Assembly: GCA_036346375.1 (NCBI GenBank) | Contig: CM070520.1 | Span: 45,403,854-45,467,853 of the forward strand | Direction of reading: 5' to 3' | Source of the DNA: Guadua angustifolia | Taxonomy: Eukaryota; Streptophyta; Magnoliopsida; Poales; Poaceae | DNA length: 64,000 nucleotides | Notes under the pieces: generated by a model | The model's database searches: none | What the model was told of the DNA's origin: nothing | What the model saw: only the letters and a program-made list of their open reading frames with translations | Program-made: the position numbers and the translations under genes | Part shown: positions 57,301 through 64,000 of the stretch, piece by piece | Layout: each line of letters begins with the position of its first letter | How positions within the stretch are numbered: position 1 is the stretch's first letter

Positions 57301-58018
57301 TGCATTCAGTTTGTTCTTTTCACTTAAACTTTGACCTTCGTCCAAAGTCTTGTAGTTCACGAACGCATCCCAATGATCCTGCAACTTTGGGTACTTGTTG
57401 AATTCGGGCGTTCGATTCTTCTTGATATACTCTATGTTCAACTTCTTTTTAAAAGTTTGGAATGCGATTGCCATCTTCTTCAGAGTGTAACTCTTCACCT
57501 TCTCTTCGGTCCCTTAGGGGAAGGTGAATGTCTCATTCACATCGTTCCAAAGCATGTTCTTCATATCTTCAGGGACCTGATCCCATTTCATTATACTAAT
57601 GGGCACGTGATCCCTAACGTGGACGCCGCATGCCGAATTGAACGGCCCAAGTGCCCCTAGGGGTGCAAGAGGTTGGCCGTTCTCACCGATTTTGGTGATA
57701 ACGTGTCTTACCTTTGACTTCTTGCTTGGACCTCGATGACATGATTGCCTGCTTGGTTGACCAATTTGAAAGCATGGTACAATCATGAACGGGTCAGAAT
57801 GTTGGCTTAGTATGATAGTGGAGCCGACAATCATGAACGGGACTGATTGTTACCTCGCCGGCCTCATCGTGCTCTGCAGCCTCGTCGGCCTCGGTGGCCT
57901 CAGCGGCCACGGGTTGATCCACGAGGGCAGGTTTAGGCTCCCCCGCCTCATGATTATCATCTCCTGCAATCAAATTTCTCATAAATTCTTCTTGATCCAA
58001 TCCTTCACCTGCCATCAT
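54375..58018 (-). pseudogene. CACTA-2 tnpA-like gene: Transposase_24 plus Ulp1 (C48) protease
   Basis: Starts at MMAGEGLDQEEFMRNLIAGD (58018). The N-part has VHVRDHVPISIMKWDQVPED and, at 57498-57052, the Transposase_24 core (AIAFQTFKKKLNIEYIKK, HRLGPGGYCQAILKWDKRE). Next come PWKVSFSQDAEIYRSRV (57042-56857), a proline-rich linker (56398-55973) and 55924-55580. The Ulp1 domain shows FHWILLMIELD (His), VMDSR (Asp) and QPLGNNLCGYYVREFM (Gln, Cys), so the catalytic residues are kept. A TAA at 57514-57516 and a TGA at 54544-54546 interrupt it. The end is near 54375. Introns separate these segments. Confidence 0.8.
56170..56375 (-). repeat. Three 66-bp repeats encoding a proline-rich linker
   Basis: Each unit encodes 22 residues around TPTPPPAHISPRRSPSPPKK, repeated in frame between the Transposase_24 and Ulp1 domains. 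They give a flexible SP-rich hinge. Confidence 0.9.
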
Positions 58019-59098
58019 TGTTTCTTAGGCTAGAAGAAGACACTGAAAATTAACGAAAATAGATCAACAAAAGGCCAAATACTATCGACAAGTAAAGATC
58101 ACATTTCACATGAATGGTGTGTGTTCTGAAATCTGAAGAACAGAAACAAGGATCCTAGAAAGTAGTTTTCTAACTATCTTAAAGGAAATGAGACAATTCC
58201 TCAGGCTATTTTTCACCTCTGGCCATAGCAAAGCAAATTCAAAATGGTAGATTGAGAATCCCATAAGTTTGGAATTTTGCATTTTGCCATAAGGGCATTA
58301 CTAAGTGACCATTCTATAGAGCTCAATATTATGAATAACGAACATCACAAAAATAATGAATAATTTGCCGAACTCTTTTGGAGCGAAAATAATTTTGGTG
58401 AATTTGAAAGGTATAGTATTCATATACCCGTTCTCCTATTCAAAAGTGTCACTGTAGTTTGGAATGGAGTAGTTTCTCTTCCTGACATGACCAAATTTTC
58501 ATTTTGAGCGGACTTTTTTTGGTAAACTCGGCGGATGATGACAAGATCTACTGCACGTATGCCTTAACCAAGAAGCAATGCAAGTTAACCAAGAGCAACT
58601 CCAACCCACCATTCCTATTACTCACCCCTATTATTTGTTAAAATATTATTATTACTTTGCATCATGAATTAATATTTTAATATCAATTATGGTTTTGAAT
58701 GGCTGCGCGTTTTTTATAGTGCCATGAGCTAGTATTATACAAACTATAGCATGATTTCCTAGCTAGATTTCCATTAATTTATTTGAAAATTTTATAGCAT
58801 GCATGATGTGATATATATGCTTAGACTAGCTTATCTATAATTAAGCATCTTACACTACTTTGAACAGAAAGAAAGGGTTATATTAGATCATAACCAATAT
58901 TACATCATAGCAAAGAATATGACCTCAAACGTCGAGTTATTGCTAGGCTGGTGTACGCAAGCCTATTCTAAATTAAATCAATTTCTGATGCAGAGTTGAC
59001 ACGACAGTTAAGCAAATGTTTCATCTTTTAAGGAAAGCTATGTAGTTACCTTAATTTGTCTTTGGGAACTTGCTTGCAAATACATCCATATTAACAAA
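58019..59098. other. CACTA-2 interior, probable intron
   Basis: AT-rich, no recognised gene; it lies between the first coding exon (58018) and the upstream proline-rich exon. Confidence 0.4.
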
Positions 59099-59365
59099 GG
59101 GAAAATATCTAGTGCAAATGGCTATTCAGTACTAAAATGCTAACATCCATCATGGGCCATCCGATCTATCATGTGTGGCTCAGATTGAGAGTGGTGAAAC
59201 CCCTTGTCACTTAAACAGTTTTGTGAAAAGCCCCCTCTATTTTTCTCCTCATCCCATGAGGGGCTTCCACCATTCTCAATCTGAGCCACACATGATAGAT
59301 CGGATGACCCACGATGGATGTTAGCATTTTAGCACTGAATAGCCATTTATACTAGATATTTCCCC
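59099..59365. mobile_element. Foldback MITE with 9-bp TSD (Mutator-like)
   Basis: Arms of about 95 bases pair across the element, GGGAAAATATCTAGTGC... with ...ACTAGATATTTCCCC. ATTAACAAA flanks both sides (59090-59098, 59366-59374). Long TIRs and a 9-bp duplication fit Mutator-like elements. It inserted inside one unit of the TACATCCATATTAAC minisatellite family. Confidence 0.8.
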
Positions 59366-59880
59366 ATTAACAAAAAATACATCCATATTCACAAAAGGTC
59401 AAATACTATCGACAAGTAAAGATCACGTTTCATGTAAAGCTGATGGTAGGGAAGAGGAGGTAGAGAGGACAGGGTTCCTAATTCAAGGGAAATCATCAAT
59501 TGTTGGGTCAAGTCAATAGAATTAGGGTTCTATTCTAGTAGATGTATGGACCACACCATGACACCAACCTCTCTTTCTAGCCGTAATCGATAAGAAGGAA
59601 ATATCAAGCGGCCCAAAAATGGTAAGGTTTTCTTTTCAAAGAAAAAGAAATGGGATGGGGTATGAATCCTTAACTACAAAAGTAAGCACCTCTCCTAACT
59701 AATTAGTTAGTATCGCCACTTTTCTTCAAGTGGTTTTATTCTGCGGTATGGCATGTTTCTGTTAAGATCCATCAGAGGGATGCACATATAGCTATGTTAT
59801 TAGTAAATAAATTCTCTGAAAAAACACCTAATATTCCACAAAAGGCGACGCCGAAGACGTTCTTAAGTCAAGTCCATATT
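59366..59880. other. CACTA-2 interior, no gene
   Basis: AT-rich non-coding sequence, probably intronic. The phrase GACAAGTAAAGATCAC (59410) repeats 58088. Confidence 0.4.
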
Positions 59881-59894
59881 AACAAAAAAGACTA

Positions 59895-60236
59895 ACTTAC
59901 TTTTTTATTCACAAATACATCCATATTAACAAACTCATATTAATAATCTCACTCATTTACTCACAAAAAATACATCCATATTAACAAAAAAATACATCCA
60001 TATTCACAAATACATCCATATTCGCAAAAAATTACATCCATATTCACAATAAATACATCCATATTCGCAAATACATCCATATTCGCAAAAAATACATCCA
60101 TATTTGCAAAAAATACATCCATATTAACAAAAAAATACATCCATATTCTCAAATACATCCATATTTACTCACAAAAAAATACATCCATATTAACAAAAAA
60201 TACATCCATATTCGCAAATACATCCATATTCACTAA
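59895..60236. repeat. Minisatellite of AATACATCCATATT units
   Basis: About fifteen units of 15-22 bases, each TACATCCATATT followed by variable AACAAAA, CACAAA or CGCAAA. On the minus strand it yields a repetitive Met-Asp-Val-Phe ORF that is an artefact. Confidence 0.95.
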
Positions 60237-61140
60237 GGGAAGCCTTATTCCACATTAAATCAAGATAATCCAAAAATCTAAACATATTGTCATTTATACA
60301 TTGAAATATATCTCCTACTACATATTGATAAGTATATGTTTATATATATTGCTCTCAGACTTAGGGTTTAAGTGAAGATTTAGATATTCAACTTCTATCA
60401 CAAATGGGCTAAACAATTAAATCAGCGAATAAGGCCTCAAACACTTACCACCTTAACATGCACAAGAGAGGAAATATAGATATATATGATTTGCTCTCAG
60501 ATTTAGGGTTTGGATGAAGATAAGGATCTTCACCACAATCACAAATGGGCTAACAAATTATTTAGTGACTAGGGCCTTGAACCCTTACCACCTTAGCATT
60601 CACAATAAAGAATTGTTTAACAAATTCACTGTTGAAAGAATCAGATTGATGCCAGTTTTATGAAAGACAAATTCATCAACCGAACAGGATCAGTAATATT
60701 CAGGCTAGCGACTAAGCAGTTCTTCAAGCAATCAAAGCAAGTCTATTCAGCAATTGCTTCTACCACAGACTAGCAAATATCAGTGAGCAGCTTCCTGGTG
60801 ACCGAACAGAGTATAAGAATGAATATTGAACCAATGCAGAAACTAGATACACATCCAGGAAAGATGAAAACAACTTACTGCACTGAAAGTGTCCAGACCA
60901 ATAGATAACCAGACTACTGACTATGTCAATATCCTCTAGAACAAGGTAATTTATCTATTCTTTTGAACACAGCAGCAGCTACAATACTGATATAAGCAAG
61001 CCAACTAGCCAACAGGGAGACTACTGATCAGATTATCAAACAGTGAATTTAAACAACACTTTCAAGCATGTATTTCTATCAGTTCAAGGCCCAGATCACA
61101 GAATAATTGTTCTGATCATATTTAACCCTAATTTCATCAC
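60237..61140. repeat. CACTA-2 interior with a 145-bp tandem duplication
   Basis: Segments near 60350-60475 and 60495-60615 share GCTCTCAGA.TTAGGGTTT, AATCACAAATGGGCTAA and TTACCACCTTA.CAT.CAC. The remainder has no recognised gene. Confidence 0.65.
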
Positions 61141-61402
61141 AGAGCAATAGGGCAACTGAATAGCAAATCAAAAATTAGGGTGAAGGCCTTATTCACATCA
61201 TTACCTGTTATATTCATTAAATAACCCAATATCATCACTGAGAAATCCCACAGGTAGCCAAAACAAAATGAGCAATCCCTCAAGTGATGTTGCGCAGGAC
61301 AATCATACACACATGTGTTCGGTACTAGGAACCGAATCCACGGTTCCACTGCTAGAAAACACAGCAAATCGGCGCACGTATTGGCCACAATCACCGGAGT
61401 CC

Positions 61403-61654
61403 TTACTTACTAGCAAATGCTGCCGCACAAAAACAGAAGCTTACAATGTATTTAGGGCAAGGCGGGAACGCCGGTGGCACATGTGGGGTCGTCGAAGGCG
61501 AGGAGGACGGCGGCGCACATGGGGTCGTCGAAGGCGAGGAGGATAGCGGCACACATGGGATCGTCGGAGGCGAGAAGGATGGCAGTGCACGCAGAGTCGA
61601 CAGGAAATCAACGGCGGCGGCAAGAGAGAGGCTGGGAACGAGCGGGAGAAGCAA
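61403..61654 (-). pseudogene. Proline/serine-rich first exon of CACTA-2 tnpA-like gene
   Basis: The leftward frame encodes SSSPSTTPCAPPSSSPSTTP, produced by three 36-bp tandem units (61488-61595) that contain GTCGTCGAAGGCGAGGAGGA. GC-rich in an AT-rich region and directly beside the internal repeat block, as in CACTA-1. Probably the transcribed first exon; coding status is uncertain. Confidence 0.4.
61488..61595. repeat. Three 36-bp tandem units
   Basis: 61488-61523, 61524-61559 and 61560-61595, with a partial unit before. Period 36 keeps the reading frame. Confidence 0.9.
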
Positions 61655-61687
61655 AAATTGGGGAATTGGGGAAGAGATAACGGCGAG

Positions 61688-61870
61688 AGAGATTTATAAG
61701 GGGCACCATCAGTCCCGGTTAGTGTCTACAATCGAGACTGATGTCTCACATCGATCGGTTGGTGCCTCAAACGGGATCGATGCCTCACATCGATCCCGAT
61801 TGGAGGCACCAACCGCATCGATGTCTCAACCTAGCGGAAACCCTAGGTACTATCGAAGACGGTTTGTAAT
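61688..61870 (-). promoter_or_regulatory. Internal block of CACTA-2 subterminal-type repeats with TATA motif
   Basis: ATCAGTCCCGGTTAGT and GACTGATGTCTC variants alternate. A hairpin pairs 61756-61782 with 61788-61815 (CGGTTGGTGCCTC / GAGGCACCAACCG). Just left of it, GATTTATAAGGG is a TATA motif on the minus strand (CCTTATAAATC), aimed at the proline-rich exon. The position matches the internal block of CACTA-1. Confidence 0.6.
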
Positions 61871-61889
61871 AAGAACCAGATCTTGATAC

Positions 61890-62329
61890 CTATTTTTCTT
61901 GGTCATTTATAAATTCCTTTTATAGTTTCTACAATTCATCAATAATATGAAAAATTCATATATCCTTTAGAATTTTATTTTCCAACCATCTAATATAAAT
62001 TACAATTATAAAAATATAAGAAATAAAGTAATTTTTGCACTCTTATAATTTCATTGCAAAGTTTCACCTGTCATATAAATTCAATTATTGCTTAATAAAA
62101 AATAATAAATCATACCTATTCCACACTAAAATGATTTTCAAAAATAAAATCAGGTTACTAGTCATTTATAAATTCCTTTTATAGTTTCTACAATTCAAGT
62201 AATAATATGAAAAATTCATATATTCTTTAGAATATTATTTCTTATTTGCTTAATAAAAATAATGAATCATTCTTATTCCACACTAAAATGATTTTCAAAA
62301 AATAAAATAAGGTTATAAATCCACAACTA

Positions 62330-62340
<11 letters not shown>
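61890..62340. repeat. AT-rich tandem duplication
   Basis: GTCATTTATAAATTCC through GAAAAATTCATATAT occurs at about 61901 and 62160. AAATGATTTTCAAAAA occurs at about 62130 and 62286. A diverged duplication of about 260 bp. Confidence 0.75.
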
Positions 62341-62789
<449 letters not shown>

Positions 62790-62795
<6 letters not shown>

Positions 62796-63190
62796 CCTTG
62801 TGGCTCCGCCTCTCAGTGTACCGGGCGCTCTCCTGGCAACCATACTTCTTGAACTTACAGGGGCTGGTCAAGCCAGCCAGGATCTTCTCCAACAGCCGAC
62901 ACCTGATGTCGCCGATGGGCTCGCTACAGCTAAAGCATGTCTGTTCCTACACTGATCATTAAGACAAGAGATAATGCTAATTAGCAGAGTGATTAATTGT
63001 GCTGGTGTATGAACAAAGTGTAAGTATCTCCATGCTTGTATATTACAGCAATCAAGATACTACAGTGTATGATGAAGAAATCTTGAGCTAGGTACTTGCC
63101 ATGAACACTTGAGCTTCGTATGGCATGAAGCAAATCACACACTCCACTGTCTCCTCTTCGTCATGCCGTGTGGTTGGCTTGGTTGCTCTA
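62790..63190 (-). pseudogene. Captured SINA/SIAH-type E3 ubiquitin ligase fragment
   Basis: Exon 63190-63113 (leftward) encodes EETVECVICFMPYEAQVF, the start of a RING. After an intron, the exon from 62949 leftward to about 62795 encodes CFSCSEPIGDIRCRLLEKIL and CKFKKYGCQESARYTE, then RRSHKAMC. The C-x6-C-x11-H-x3-C spacing and preceding 'RCxxLEKIL' fit the SINA zinc finger. The substrate-binding domain is missing. It lies between the internal repeat block and TNP2, on the same strand, so it is a gene fragment carried by CACTA-2. Capture is inferred from position. Confidence 0.65.
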
Positions 63191-63299
63191 CGTGAGACGA
63201 ATGAAGGGAAAAAGAAAACTTACACACTTGGATCTGTATTTGCTAACATACTTTATTTTTACAAGTGATCCTTCATTATGATCGTGACGTACGTAGGGA

Positions 63300-64000
63300 G
63301 ATTCCTTTGTATCATTTAGGACACTAATGTCTACGTCCATCGTGAAAGGAGGTAGCTCATCGAACTAATTATACTCTTCTTCGTCCGTGACGCCCTTAAC
63401 TCCGACAATCCTTCTTTTACCTGGAAGAACCACATGGCGCCTTGGATGATCGCTATTGCTAGTCTTCTCCTTCTGCTTTTTGTCCTTCTGCTTTTTCGGT
63501 TTGCTATCCATGTCCATCACATAGAATACCTGTGTCACATCATTAGCAAGCACGAACGGTTCGTCCCTATAGGCCACTTGCTTGAGGTCCACGGTTGTCA
63601 TACCGTACTCGTCAATCTCCACGACTGTCAGTTTAACCCATTGGCACCAAAACAGAGGGACTTTTAAAGGTCCATACTCGAGCTCCCAGATCTCCTCTAT
63701 GAAACCATAGTAGGTGTCCATCTTTCCATTTTTGTCCAAGACATCTATATGGACGCCGCTGTTTTGGTTGGTGCTCTTGCTATCCTGGGCTGTTGTATAA
63801 AATGTGTACCCATTTATCTCATACCCTTGGAATGATACAATTGTCGTGGATGGTCCCCGAGCCAAGAGTTTCAACTGTTCATCGTCTGTCTGGTTGCCCA
63901 ACAGTTGCTTTTATAACCAACCGCCGAAATGATCCATTTGCTCATTGCGATCCACTTATCGACTTCGTGGGTATTGGTCGCAGAATTCATCTCGTGATCA
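63300..64000 (-). pseudogene. C-terminal part of CACTA-2 TNP2 transposase (runs off the window)
   Basis: 63901-63365 encodes the DUF4216 region: YEINGYTFYTTAQDSKSTNQ, YYGFIEEIWELEYG, VAYRDEPFVLANDVTQVFYV and GKRRIVGVKGVTDEEEYN. It matches the CACTA-1 TNP2 end block by block. The rest of the gene lies beyond 64000. A TAA after EEEYN replaces a Q usual there; upstream of 63901 a stop interrupts the frame. Confidence 0.85.

Noticed and set aside
59961..60158. Met-Asp-Val-Phe repeat ORF on the minus strand
   Set aside because: It is a by-product of the TACATCCATATT minisatellite.
59895..60236. Possible CRISPR-like array of short repeats
   Set aside because: Spacers are 3-8 bases and similar to one another; this is a plant minisatellite.
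61446..61886. 146-residue + strand ORF
   Set aside because: It runs through 36-bp tandem repeats and the internal CACTA repeat block, with no recognisable domain.

Overview
The window is repeat-dense nuclear DNA of a plant, almost certainly a grass (Poaceae). It holds Ty3/gypsy and Ty1/copia retrotransposons with plant initiator-tRNA-Met primer sites, CACTA (En/Spm) transposons encoding plant-type TNP2, Transposase_24 and Ulp1 domains, an antisense plant mobile domain ORF, and remnants of a kinase-MSP receptor-like kinase family typical of grasses. Nothing points to bacteria, organelles or a virus. The genus cannot be fixed by eye.

Layout. (1) 1-1465: AT-rich degenerate tandem repeats. (2) 1466-about 12385: a decayed Tat-lineage Ty3/gypsy element (gag, protease, RT/RNase H, second RNase H, integrase, then an antisense plant-mobile-domain ORF and a partial 3' LTR). 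A solo LTR (5092-5905, TSD AAACC) splits its RT. (3) 12386-12771: a hAT-like fragment with a tRNA-like core. (4) 13495-53827: a tandem array of receptor-like kinase (RLK) units broken apart by insertions. Leader copy 1 is split by a 19.5-kb CACTA element (13621-33110, TSD TGC), which itself holds a 3.0-kb solo LTR (16060-19094, TSD GACTG), a Tourist-like MITE and a full-length Reina-type chromovirus (20902-26267, TSD TAAAG). Leader copy 2 is split by a Ty1/copia element (36471-42991), a copia-type solo LTR (43167-44549, TSD CATTG) and an unidentified 0.86-kb insert. Leader copy 3 is uninterrupted and serves as the empty-site reference for the others. The only plausibly intact host gene is a five-exon kinase at 48713-51772. 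The copy 2 kinase-MSP gene (45798-47735) is a pseudogene. (5) 53828-end: a second CACTA element running off the right edge, with Ulp1/Transposase_24 and TNP2 genes, a foldback MITE with a 9-bp TSD, minisatellites and a captured SINA-type E3 ligase fragment.

How the parts fit. Both CACTA elements share one plan: left terminal repeat block; a leftward Transposase_24/Ulp1 gene; an internal block of the same subterminal-type repeats next to a TATA-like motif and a proline-rich first exon; a leftward TNP2 gene; then (seen only in the first element) the right terminal repeat block, again next to a TATA-like motif. Each transposon gene therefore appears to start at its own subterminal-repeat block. 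Almost all coding sequence in the transposons is broken, mostly by CAA/CAG/CGA/TGG-to-stop changes, as expected for old, methylated and decaying repeats.
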